Assembly: GCA_035551935.1 (NCBI GenBank)
Contig: DASZMJ010000642.1
Span: forward strand, 1-11,622
Direction of reading: 5' to 3'
DNA length: 11,622 nt
Origin: DASZMJ01 sp035551935
GTDB taxonomy: Bacteria > Planctomycetota > Planctomycetia > Isosphaerales > Isosphaeraceae
The notes under the pieces: generated by a model
The model's database searches: none
Told to the model about the DNA's origin: nothing
The model's input: the letters and a program-made list of their open reading frames with translations, nothing else
In this document: piece after piece, positions 1 to 7,109 of the stretch
Position numbering within the stretch: the first letter of the stretch is position 1
Layout: each line of letters starts with the position of its first letter
Program-made: the position numbers and the translations under genes

Positions 1-60
1 GGGCAGGGCTCGCCCTGCCGCTTCCACCTCGGGACGGAAGCGGCAGGGCGAGCCCTGCCC
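1..60. repeat. Perfect 25-bp inverted repeat with a 10-nt loop
   Basis: Positions 1-25 and 36-60 are exact reverse complements around the loop ACCTCGGGAC. Each arm also contains a smaller hairpin (GGCAGGGC-TC-GCCCTGCC and its mirror), so the element could form a cruciform in DNA or a branched hairpin in RNA. A further short hairpin (CTCCG-CGAG-CGGAG) follows at 69-82. There is no T-run on either side, so it is not a classic intrinsic terminator. It resembles the REP-like dispersed palindromes common between genes in large GC-rich genomes. It begins at the first base of the window, so its true extent is unknown. Confidence 0.85.
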
Positions 61-160
61 TGACGAGACTCCGCGAGCGGAGCTGGGATGGGACGGCCCG
101 GCGACGGCGGCTATGATGGGATCGGGACGGACCAGGAACGACCGCGCAGGATGCCCGACG

Positions 161-1762
161 ATGACCGCGACCGCCGCGACGACGCCCGAATCGCCCGAAT
201 CGCCGACCCCGAAGCCGTTGCCGCCGGTGCTCGGCCGGTTGCTCAAGGGGACCTTCTGGCTCGCGCTGCGCACGCCGCTCCAGGCGGTCTTCGTCCTCTG
301 GAGCGTGCCGCTGATCATCGGCTACGTCGGCGACGACGCCAACGGCGCGTACAACTTCGCGTGGGGCTTCGGGTTCCTCCAGTTCGTCCTCGAGTTCGGG
401 ATGAGCTCCGCCCTCCAGCGCCAGGTGGCCGACGCCTGGACCCGGGGCGATCGTCGCGGCGTCGACCGGGCCGTCGCCTGCGGCCTGGTCTTCTACGCGG
501 GCGTCGCGGTCGTCCAGGCCGCGGCCCTGCTGGGGATCGCGTACCTCGCATTGCCGCACACCGACTACCACGGGGCCTCGTATCGGCTGATCGTGCAACT
601 GCTCTGGCTCCAGGCGCTCACGGCCCCGTGCTTCGGGCTGTCGACGGTCGTCGCGGCGGTGCTCCAGGCGGCGCGGCGGTACGAGGTCATCCCCCGGTTC
701 GAGCTGGCGGTCGTCTGCGCGCGGTTCGCGATCCTGATCGCGGGGATCGCCCTGAAGGTGAACTTCTTCGCGATCGTCGTGGTGCAGACGATCGCCCAGG
801 TCGCCCTGTCGCTCGGGCCGGCCCTGCGGATCGTCGTGCGCGAGCTGGGCTACCTGCCGCGCCCGGGTTGGGCGAGCCGGGCCGACTTCCGGGCCCTGGC
901 GACGTTGAGCTGGTACGTCTTCTTGATCCAACTCAGCGTGGTGCTGGCCGATCGGCTCGACAAGACGATCCTCGGCTTCATGCTCCGCGACCCGGGCCCG
1001 GCGACGACCGTCTACGACGTCGTGAGCAAGCCCTTCCTCCAGATCCGCCAGTGCGGCTGGATGCTCTCGTACATGGTCATGCCCGCCGTCGCCAGCCTCG
1101 CCGCGGCGCGCGACGAGAAGGCCCTCGAACGGATCAAGTACGACGGCCCGAGGCTGCTCATCGGCCTGCTCTTGCCGGTGGCCTTGCTCGCGGCGATCGA
1201 GGCGCGGCCGTTCCTGCTCGTCTGGGTCGGCCGCTACGGCGAGCACGCGGGCCTGCTCCGGCTGTTCCTGGTGGCGACCTTGCCGCTGATCATCTCGGTC
1301 CACGTCCAGATGGCCATCGGCGTCGGCCGGGTCCGGCCGATCGCGCTCTGGGCGATCGGGGGCTCGCTGGTGAACCTGCCGTTGAGCTGCCTCCTGACGG
1401 CCTGGATCGGCATGCCCGGGGTGATCTGGGGCACGGTGCTGACGACGCTCGTCTCGAACCTGCTGGGCCCCGGCCTCTACGCCTTCCGGGTCCTCCACGT
1501 CCGCCCCTCCACCTTCCTCGCCCGCTCGCTCGGCGCCCCGCTCTCCGGCGCCGTGGCCTTGATTGCAACCACCCTCGCCTTCGGCCGGCTCGTCCCCGCC
1601 GCCGGCGCCTCGACGCTCGTCGCCAACCTCGCCGTCGGCTGCCTCGCCTACGCCGCGGGATATCTCGTCGTGCCCGAAGGCCGCGACGATGTGCGGACGC
1701 TGGGCCGCAAGGTGGGGCTGGGAGGGGATTCCGCCGCAGATGACGCCGATGGACGCCGATGA
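161..1762 (+). CDS. Polysaccharide/oligosaccharide flippase, Wzx/MATE (MOP) type membrane protein
   Basis: The product is a 533-residue integral membrane protein with roughly 12-14 hydrophobic segments spread along its length and a short Pro/Thr-rich hydrophilic N-terminus. This is the architecture of the MOP exporter superfamily (Wzx, MurJ and MATE relatives), which flip lipid-linked oligosaccharides across the inner membrane. The soluble loop after the first half (around DRLDKTILGF, about residues 263-272) matches the middle region of polysaccharide flippases. I chose the ATG at 161 because AGGA at 148-151 lies 9 nt upstream; an in-frame ATG at 113 would add 16 polar residues and lacks a clear ribosome site. 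The last ~12 residues (Ala/Asp-rich, ending DADGRR) are encoded by a repeat element, so the native C-terminus was probably different. No glycosyltransferase is visible in the window. The superfamily call is firm; the exact substrate cannot be told. Confidence 0.82.
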   Translation: MTATAATTPESPESPTPKPLPPVLGRLLKGTFWLALRTPLQAVFVLWSVPLIIGYVGDDANGAYNFAWGFGFLQFVLEFGMSSALQRQVADAWTRGDRRGVDRAVACGLVFYAGVAVVQAAALLGIAYLALPHTDYHGASYRLIVQLLWLQALTAPCFGLSTVVAAVLQAARRYEVIPRFELAVVCARFAILIAGIALKVNFFAIVVVQTIAQVALSLGPALRIVVRELGYLPRPGWASRADFRALATLSWYVFLIQLSVVLADRLDKTILGFMLRDPGPATTVYDVVSKPFLQIRQCGWMLSYMVMPAVASLAAARDEKALERIKYDGPRLLIGLLLPVALLAAIEARPFLLVWVGRYGEHAGLLRLFLVATLPLIISVHVQMAIGVGRVRPIALWAIGGSLVNLPLSCLLTAWIGMPGVIWGTVLTTLVSNLLGPGLYAFRVLHVRPSTFLARSLGAPLSGAVALIATTLAFGRLVPAAGASTLVANLAVGCLAYAAGYLVVPEGRDDVRTLGRKVGLGGDSAADDADGRR

Positions 1763-1823
1763 AGAAGAAAGATTCATTCTATGAATTTTTATTTTTTGAA
1801 TTCTCTGCGTCATCTGCGGACGG
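1729..1823. repeat. AT-rich dispersed element with inverted-repeat ends
   Basis: CCGCAGATGACGC at 1734-1746 is the exact reverse complement of GCGTCATCTGCGG at 1807-1819. The match extends outward as TCCG/CGGA with a one-base gap. The interior holds a degenerate direct repeat (GACGCCGATG twice, 1743-1760) and a strikingly AT-rich core (about 1762-1805) unlike the rest of the window. The overall form is a small non-autonomous repeat. Sequences of the type GCAGATGA-CGCCGATG-GAAGA are familiar as dispersed intergenic repeats in planctomycete and related genomes; this is recalled, not searched. It supplies the stop codon of the upstream flippase and fills most of the spacer before the next gene. 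Confidence 0.7.
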
Positions 1824-1855
1824 ATTCCTCTTCTCCTCGACCGAGGACATCTCCG

Positions 1856-2647
1856 ATGCAGACCCCCGATGGCGGCCGGGTGCGGCGGGTGCGGGTGGAC
1901 GCGTGGGCGGGTGCGGGGGGGTTCGACGTCTTGGGGCCGAGGTTCAAGGGCCGGCGGGTGGTGCTGGGGGCCTTGCTGGGGGTGCTGGTGCTCTGGGGGG
2001 CCTTGGCGCTGGCGTTCCGGGGGTGGAAGGCGCGGCAGTTGGACCGGGCGTCGTACGGGGCGAGGCGGGTGGAGGCGGCGATCGGGCCGTGGGAGCGGGT
2101 CGAGCCGCCGGGGATCGGGCCGGCGGCCTGGCGCGAGGCGGTGGGCGCGTCGAGGGCGTTGCTCGTGGCCGTCGTCGGCTCGGGTGCGATGGAGAAGGGC
2201 GGGATGGACGCGCTGGCCGACGACGTCGCCGGCCGGGTGTCGGCGAGCCGGCCCGAGACGGCGCCGACCGACTTGCTCCGCCTCTGGGCCGACCTCGGCC
2301 GCCGCGCCGGGCCGATCGTGGCGCGGTCGCGGCCGGGGGGGCCGCTCGTGCTCGCCTCGGCCGTCGCCCCGCTGGCCGCCGCGGCGCCCGAGGGGGTCGA
2401 TCGCGCCGAGTGGCTCGACGCCGTCGTCGCCACCGAGGCCCTGCTCGTCGAGGTCTCCTCCTCCGGCCGCCTCTCCCCCGATCGGATCGCGACCCTCCGC
2501 GAGACCCTCTCCGCCCGCGTCTACGCCGCCTCGCCCCGCACGTCCCGGTCGGTGCTCTCCGGCCTCTGGGACGACCTTCCCCGCGAGGCCGGGATCACCC
2601 CGAGGGCTCCGCGCCCTTCGCTCCTCGACGGATCGAAGGCTCGTTGA
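1856..2647 (+). CDS. Unrecognised single-pass membrane protein
   Basis: The product has 263 residues and I recognise no family. About 34 basic N-terminal residues precede one strong transmembrane helix (about 35-54, rich in Leu/Val/Ala), followed by a C-terminal domain of about 200 residues rich in Ala, Arg, Leu and Asp that looks mainly helical. There are no cysteines or obvious catalytic motifs. The start at 1856 is supported by GAGGA at 1843-1847, 8 nt upstream; an in-frame ATG at 1781 would begin inside the AT-rich repeat and is less likely. The coding strand is dominated by GGG/GCG/GTG codons at its 5' end and by C-ending codons at its 3' end. It is co-oriented with the flippase upstream, but the intervening repeat makes a shared function unproven. 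It converges with the toxin gene downstream. Confidence 0.7.
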   Translation: MQTPDGGRVRRVRVDAWAGAGGFDVLGPRFKGRRVVLGALLGVLVLWGALALAFRGWKARQLDRASYGARRVEAAIGPWERVEPPGIGPAAWREAVGASRALLVAVVGSGAMEKGGMDALADDVAGRVSASRPETAPTDLLRLWADLGRRAGPIVARSRPGGPLVLASAVAPLAAAAPEGVDRAEWLDAVVATEALLVEVSSSGRLSPDRIATLRETLSARVYAASPRTSRSVLSGLWDDLPREAGITPRAPRPSLLDGSKAR

Positions 2648-2665
2648 GCGCTCGTCCCATCTCCC

Positions 2666-2965
2666 CTACGACGGGGAGCGGCCCTTCCAGTATTCCGGCC
2701 TCCGACTCTGATGGGCGACGGCCGCGATCCAGACCTCATCGTCCAGCTCGAGGTAGTGGACGGCGTATGGGAAGCGTCGGACCGGGCACTTGCGCAGATC
2801 GTCCGCAACCCGCGCGGGGAACATCGCCGGGTTCTGCCGTATCAGGCCGACCGCGGCTTCCACGGCCTTGAGAAGAGAGGTGCCGAGACCGGCCCTTTGG
2901 CCTTCGTAGTAGGCGATGGCGGCGGTCAACTCGGCCTCGGCCTCGGGGGTGGAAACGGGCCGGCT

Positions 2966-2969
<4 letters not shown>
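2666..2969 (-). pseudogene. RelE/ParE-family toxin, frameshifted near the N-terminus
   Basis: Translation from the GTG at 2969 gives MKPARFHP and then leaves frame. Skipping one C in the five-C run (GGGGG at 2945-2949 on the plus strand) restores EAEAELTAAIAYYE and the rest of a complete 100-residue ParE/RelE-fold toxin. Family features seen are the N-terminal FHPEA-EL helix, a conserved FPY segment, and the C-terminal AVAHQSRRPEYW motif before the stop. The GTG overlaps the antitoxin stop by 4 nt (GTGA), the usual coupling in such operons, so this is the ancestral start. The post-shift frame has an in-frame TTG at 2929, but starting there would lose the first strand and part of the first helix. 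Toxins of this fold are ribosome-dependent RNases or gyrase poisons; which one is not determinable here. The break could be a real mutation, a sequencing error or a recoding site. Confidence 0.75.
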
Positions 2970-3205
<236 letters not shown>

Positions 3206-3210
3206 CGCGA

Positions 3211-3217
3211 CCTCCCC
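3211..3217 (-). promoter_or_regulatory. Strong ribosome binding site of the antitoxin gene
   Basis: On the minus strand this reads GGGGAGG, 5 nt before the ATG at 3205. It is one of the best Shine-Dalgarno matches in the window and fixes the antitoxin start. The toxin start has no comparable site and probably depends on translational coupling through the GTGA overlap, which favours excess antitoxin. Confidence 0.7.
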
Positions 3218-3294
3218 TGAGTTGATCGGACCACCCGTTCAGCATTGCCCGGATCGCCCGAGGAGGCAAGCCAAATCCCGTCTCCGATGCGTCC

Positions 3295-5127
3295 TCACCC
3301 CGCGGTCGCCGCCGCCAGGACCGGGGCGGGCCGGGGCGTGCGCGGGGCCTCGGGGACGCGGCCGAGCTTGCGGTCGAAGCTGGCGCGGGCGAGCAGGGCG
3401 AGCAAGCCGGCGAGGGCGGAGTAGGCGAGGACCCAGAACAGGGACCAGGCGTAGAGCGACTCCATGTGACCCCCGGGAGTGGACAGGTACCACGGGTCCT
3501 GCCAGAGGTTTCCGGCCTGCTGCGTCAGGGCCGCGACGCCGAAGTACGGGCTGGACAGCAGGACGCCGTCCCACCAGTCGGATCGGCCGTAGCCGGGGCC
3601 GTACGCGTTCCAGAAGATTTGCAGCGGGACCATGACGACGATCGCCCCCGCGGCCAGGCCGAGGTAGGCCGTGACGCTCCACGCGACGGCCCGGCCCAAC
3701 CGCGAGACCCAGGTCGCGATCAGCAGGCCGAGGCTGGTGATCGCCGCGGCCTGGGCGAGCACGAGGGCGACCATCAGGAAGAAGGCGATGCCGCTGCCGC
3801 TGACCATCGCCAGGCCGCCGGCGACCCAGGCCGGCAGGATCGCCAGGCGGGGGACCATCGCGAAGGCGCCCAGCCACTTGCCCCAGACGATCGCGCCGGT
3901 CGGCAACGGGGTCGCCAGGATCACGTCGAGGCTCCCCCGGTCGCGCTCCTCGGCCAGCGCCGTCGCGGCCGAGACGCTCAGCAGCAGGAGGCCGATCGTG
4001 ACGTTCCAGGCGTTGACCTGGGCCGCCTCCGCCGGCACCCCGTAGATCGGGCTGCCGAAGAAGGCCGGGAAGACGTAATACCCGGCGAGCACCCACAGGC
4101 TCGCCAGGGTCGAGAGGATGGCGTACAACGTCCAGAACCGGCCCGTCCACTTCGACGGCCGCTTGCGGTGCCACTCGCGCCAGAGGACCGGGTTGCCGTC
4201 CAGCGGCGGGCCGGGCAGGTATCGGACGACCTTCGCCGCGAGCCCCGGCTTCTCCCGCTTCGCCGGCCGATGCGCCTGCGACAGCACCACCGGCCGGAGC
4301 CGCCGCGACGCCAGGAACATCAAGGCCGCCGCCGCGACGAGCAAGGCCGCGGCCACCGACACCTGGAGGGTGAAGGTGAGCCAGTCGCCCAGGAGGCTCC
4401 CCGGCGTCGTCCACCGGGCGAGGAGATGCTCGGCCTCCTCGGGCGCCACCGCCAGGACGATCGGGTTGGTGGCACCGGCGAGCCGCATGGGGAGCGAGTC
4501 GACGACGCCGAACCACTCGCCGGTGACGGCGACGATCGGGTAGAGCGCCAGCCCCAGCCCCTCGATCGCGTAGGTCGCCAGCAGCGCCTGGTGCGGCTTG
4601 CGGGCCCAGACCGAGAGGAACAAGGCCAGGGCGCAGCACGACGCGGCCATCCCGAACGTCAGCAGGTACGCCCCGAGCGCCGCCGACGGCTCGACGCCGC
4701 CGAGCAGGCCGGCGATCGCCAGCACCGGCAGGCCGCAGAGCAAGAGCCCGACGATCGGCCCCAGCCGCGCCCCGAGCTTGCCGAGCACGACCTCGCGGTC
4801 GGTCAGGTCCGTCGCCATGACGTGCAGCAACGTCCCCCGCGCCTTGTCCACGCAGATCGCCCCGGCCGTCGCCGCCGGCGCCGCCAGGCAGATCACCGCG
4901 AGCTGCACCCCGACCAGCATCCGGAAGAATTGCCGCCCGACCTGACCCAGTTCCCCGACCCCGATGTCCCTCCCCTCCAGCGGCAGCCACAGGATCGTCA
5001 GGCCCGTCAGCAACAGCGCGACGAAGGCCATCCTCGTCGCATAGAGCTGCCAACGCCGCGCCCCGATGACGCTCTCCACCGCGAAGACCGGCCCCAGCCC
5101 GATCCCTCCCCCCCTCCGCCGCGCCAT
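3295..5127 (-). CDS. ABC-2 type transporter permease with two homologous halves
   Basis: This 610-residue polytopic membrane protein carries the ABC-2 permease signature twice. The first copy is CVDKARGTLLHVMATDL followed by GKLGA (about residues 92-120); the second is LAEERDRGSLDVILATPL followed by GKWLG (about 391-420). Each copy is followed by several transmembrane segments, so the protein is an internal duplication that may supply both membrane halves of the transporter. A hydrophilic stretch with NPVLWREW (about 312-319) links the halves and presumably lies near the cytosolic coupling region. No ATP-binding subunit is encoded in the window, so the partner must be elsewhere. The substrate is unknown; the family includes exporters of drugs, polysaccharides and lipids and gliding or Nos-type systems. 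The ATG at 5127 has only a G-rich upstream stretch rather than a clear ribosome site. Two long ORFs in other frames over this gene are shadows. Confidence 0.85.
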   Translation of the reverse strand: MARRRGGGIGLGPVFAVESVIGARRWQLYATRMAFVALLLTGLTILWLPLEGRDIGVGELGQVGRQFFRMLVGVQLAVICLAAPAATAGAICVDKARGTLLHVMATDLTDREVVLGKLGARLGPIVGLLLCGLPVLAIAGLLGGVEPSAALGAYLLTFGMAASCCALALFLSVWARKPHQALLATYAIEGLGLALYPIVAVTGEWFGVVDSLPMRLAGATNPIVLAVAPEEAEHLLARWTTPGSLLGDWLTFTLQVSVAAALLVAAAALMFLASRRLRPVVLSQAHRPAKREKPGLAAKVVRYLPGPPLDGNPVLWREWHRKRPSKWTGRFWTLYAILSTLASLWVLAGYYVFPAFFGSPIYGVPAEAAQVNAWNVTIGLLLLSVSAATALAEERDRGSLDVILATPLPTGAIVWGKWLGAFAMVPRLAILPAWVAGGLAMVSGSGIAFFLMVALVLAQAAAITSLGLLIATWVSRLGRAVAWSVTAYLGLAAGAIVVMVPLQIFWNAYGPGYGRSDWWDGVLLSSPYFGVAALTQQAGNLWQDPWYLSTPGGHMESLYAWSLFWVLAYSALAGLLALLARASFDRKLGRVPEAPRTPRPAPVLAAATAG

Positions 5128-5235
5128 GGCCCCGCCCCCCGTCCGGCCCCCACGGAACGTCCCCCACCGAAGTCCTTCGGCCAGGATAACGATTTCTTTC
5201 GGGGAAGGGGAGGGACGTCGGACAAAAGGCGGATG

Positions 5236-5301
5236 AACGGACGACGGCGGCCGTTCCTCAACGAGTTGGAGGCGGCCCGCCTTCGGCGACGGCCGTCCGT
5301 T
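5236..5301 (-). other. Inverted repeat in the spacer below the 116-residue gene, possible weak terminator
   Basis: AACGGACG at 5236-5243 pairs with CGTCCGTT at 5294-5301 around a GC-rich interior that can fold further. Read on the minus strand, it lies just past the stop at 5314 and is followed within ~10 nt by TTTT. It could end the peptidase transcript before the permease gene, but the T-run is short and offset, so the call is tentative. Otherwise the 5128-5313 spacer shows nothing I can support. Confidence 0.25.
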
Positions 5302-5313
5302 GCCTTGGCCAGC

Positions 5314-5664
5314 TCAGTATTCCGGCTCCTCTCGGAACAGCGCGGGATGGAGTGAGCCCAGTGGCGGCATGTCGAAATGGTTTCTGAGCGACGAGACGTC
5401 GGCCCCGGCCCGATCCAGGAGCTGGATGAGTTCCCAGGCGGCCTTGAAGGCATTCGACGGTTCGAATCCGAGATCGGTAGCCACCGTGCCCGGAAATTCC
5501 ACGAGGAAACCCGCGATCGTCACGGGATCGTCGCCTAGCGCGTACGTCTTGAGGACCCGCGCCAGGCGTTCCGGCACATACAGCCGTTGATCGGCGACAC
5601 GGGCCCCGAACGCCGGGTTGCGGACGCTCAGCTTCGGATCGACAGAGACCTGAAAGTGATGCAT
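5314..5664 (-). CDS. Unrecognised 116-residue protein next to the C1 peptidase
   Basis: The protein begins MHHFQVSVDPKLSV and ends ALFREEPEY. I recognise no family. It is soluble, slightly acidic, with mixed helix/strand character, no signal peptide, no membrane segment and no cysteine. I chose the ATG at 5664 because upstream in-frame sequence is Arg/Pro/Gly-rich and overlaps the peptidase gene, which marks it as shadow. The ribosome site (GGCGG a few bases upstream) is weak, which would fit translation from a shared transcript. It lies 62 nt after the peptidase gene on the same strand, so the two are probably cotranscribed. By position it might be an inhibitor, a substrate or a partner of the peptidase; that is inference only. 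Confidence 0.65.
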   Translation of the reverse strand: MHHFQVSVDPKLSVRNPAFGARVADQRLYVPERLARVLKTYALGDDPVTIAGFLVEFPGTVATDLGFEPSNAFKAAWELIQLLDRAGADVSSLRNHFDMPPLGSLHPALFREEPEY

Positions 5665-5726
5665 CGTAAGACCGCCGTGGGGATTGGAGGCCGGGGTCCG
5701 CTGATGTCGGCGACGCGGCCGCCGGA

Positions 5727-6800
5727 TCAGAGCCGGAGCGCCTCCCAGAGGAACCGATCGACGTAGGCCGCCGAGAGGTAGCCGAAGCCCGGCGGGGGGT
5801 TCGGGTGGCCGACCGGCGGGCTCTTTGCGCCCGAACTCCAGAGGGCCGTGCCCCAACTATTCTTGAACACGAACCAGCCGCCCCCCGGGGCCGCGGACGA
5901 CGGCTCGTAGGCGTTGACGCAGACGGCATGCCCACCCTTGACGACCGAGAAGGGCGTCGGATCGAGGACATGACCGTAGTCGCGCGCCCCGGTCCATGTC
6001 CAGTTCATGACGCGGGACATCTGATCTTCGAAGACGGGCATCGCGACCGCGACGGGGCCGATGGCCACCTCTTGGGCGAGCCGGGCGGCCTTGCCGGACA
6101 AGGCAGCCGACGTGTCTTCACACGCCCCTGCGGCGGTCGCCCTGGTCGACGCATCGGCGATCGCCTGCGCCGAGGGTTCCGAGCCGACGACCCCCTGGGG
6201 CTCATTGCCCGTCACCTCCTGCGGATTATATCCCCAGAGCGTCTCGTCGCATACCCCGTGGGCCACGAGCGCGTTGCGGGCGCACCGCAACCACGTCCCG
6301 CGGTCGTTGGGGAACGGGTCTTCGCCGTGGGTCTTGGCGGCCCAGTAGAGGAACTGCTCGGAGAGGTCGCCATGACCGAAATACACTTCGGCGCATGCCA
6401 CCACGGCGTGGGCGACGCACGTGCCCCGCATGCCTTGGTCACGGACCGGTGTCGCGATCGGCTGCGAGATCGGGACCGGGCGGACACCGACCGACGGCAC
6501 CGGACCGGTCGGGGCCGACTCCATGTAACCGTTCCCGATCAGGCTGTGCGGCGGCGGCACCGAGCCCGTGGCGAACGAGACCGACATTCCCGCACTGTGC
6601 TGAATCGAATTCATGACCGCAGTCGAGAGCGCGGACGACGCCAGATAACTCAAGTGCGGTAGACTGACCGCCGGGTCTCGACCGATGGAAGGGAACTGGA
6701 GGAGCAATGCGTAGAGTTCCTCGAAGTTCCCGATGCCGGCATTACCGAGCACCGGAAGCGATTGCTCGTCGAGCCGATCCCGCAACTCCTGAACGAACAT
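5727..6800 (-). CDS. Papain-like (C1 family) cysteine peptidase with an extra N-terminal domain
   Basis: The product has 357 residues. The C-terminal two thirds is a papain fold with the full active site: Gln122 and Cys128 in RDQGMRGTCVAHA (oxyanion Gln and nucleophile, six residues apart as in papain), His291 in GGHAVCV, and Asn314 in FKNSWGT. The first ~95 residues are a separate, mostly helical region beginning MFVQELRDRLDEQ, joined by a Pro-rich linker (about 95-118). There is no signal peptide, so the enzyme probably acts in the cytoplasm or leaves by another route. I chose the ATG at 6800 because AAGGGAAG lies ~6 nt upstream. An in-frame ATG at 6869 has GAGGG directly abutting it, and a TTG at 6890 falls inside the predicted -10 box. 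C1 peptidases cleave peptide bonds via a thiolate; the target here is unknown. Confidence 0.85.
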   Translation of the reverse strand: MFVQELRDRLDEQSLPVLGNAGIGNFEELYALLLQFPSIGRDPAVSLPHLSYLASSALSTAVMNSIQHSAGMSVSFATGSVPPPHSLIGNGYMESAPTGPVPSVGVRPVPISQPIATPVRDQGMRGTCVAHAVVACAEVYFGHGDLSEQFLYWAAKTHGEDPFPNDRGTWLRCARNALVAHGVCDETLWGYNPQEVTGNEPQGVVGSEPSAQAIADASTRATAAGACEDTSAALSGKAARLAQEVAIGPVAVAMPVFEDQMSRVMNWTWTGARDYGHVLDPTPFSVVKGGHAVCVNAYEPSSAAPGGGWFVFKNSWGTALWSSGAKSPPVGHPNPPPGFGYLSAAYVDRFLWEALRL

Positions 6801-6889
6801 CGCATGCTTCCCTTGATGATCGTCACTCGCGCTCAACCCGCCGCGGGTCGCCACGTCGCGGACGCTCATCCCTCGCACGATTTGATCCA

Positions 6890-6917
6890 AGCCTACTTGC
6901 TACGTCCCCCCTGTCAA
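6890..6917 (-). promoter_or_regulatory. Sigma-70-like promoter for the peptidase operon
   Basis: On the minus strand a perfect TTGACA (6912-6917) is separated by 16 nt from TAGGCT (6890-6895), which keeps the three most conserved -10 bases. Initiation near 6883 would give a leader of about 80 nt before the ATG at 6800. A 10-bp palindrome AATCCGGATT (6935-6944) lies just upstream of the -35 and could bind a regulator. The rest of 6918-7109 contains no gene I can support. Confidence 0.45.
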
Positions 6918-7044
6918 GAAGATATAGGATGACGAATCCGGATTGCGGGGGATGGAGCCAGCCGTGCCGGGACGACCCTCTCGCCTCGTCCCCCCGAAAC
7001 CCGGCATGAGCGAAGAGTGATATGGACGATGCCGTGATCTCCTT

Positions 7045-7076
7045 CCTCGCGAGGGTCGAGCCCTCATCGGATGAGG
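7045..7076. other. Two tandem short hairpins downstream of hemDE
   Basis: CCTCGCGAGG (7045-7054) is a 10-bp palindrome, and CCTCAT-CGG-ATGAGG (7062-7076) is a 6-bp stem with a 3-nt loop. Both lie within 65 nt of the hemDE stop on the minus strand. No T-run follows, so if they help end the transcript it would be by stabilising the 3' end or in a Rho-dependent way. Confidence 0.25.
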
Positions 7077-7109
7077 AAGACGGGGCCGCGGACGACTCGG
7101 CCTGAGGGG

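Noticed and set aside
88..1743. 551-residue plus-strand ORF overlapping the flippase
   Set aside because: Arg/Pro/Gly-rich shadow frame with no domain; the flippase frame has clear membrane segments.
2661..2678. Hairpin CTCCCC-TACGAC-GGGGAG between the convergent unknown gene and toxin gene
   Set aside because: Could be a bidirectional terminator, but only 6 bp and no T-run on either side.
3239..5355. Very long ORFs in other frames over the permease (minus 3239-5167, plus 3466-5355)
   Set aside because: Low-complexity Arg/Gly/Pro/Gln-rich translations typical of high-GC shadows; the permease frame has duplicated ABC-2 motifs and hydrophobic segments.
5233..5355. 40-residue plus-strand ORF in the spacer at 5128-5313
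   Set aside because: Arg-rich, runs antisense into the 116-residue gene, no ribosome site.
7022..7105. 27-residue acidic plus-strand ORF between the peptidase promoter and hemDE
   Set aside because: Short, weak ribosome site, no recognisable family; overlaps the small hairpins downstream of hemDE.
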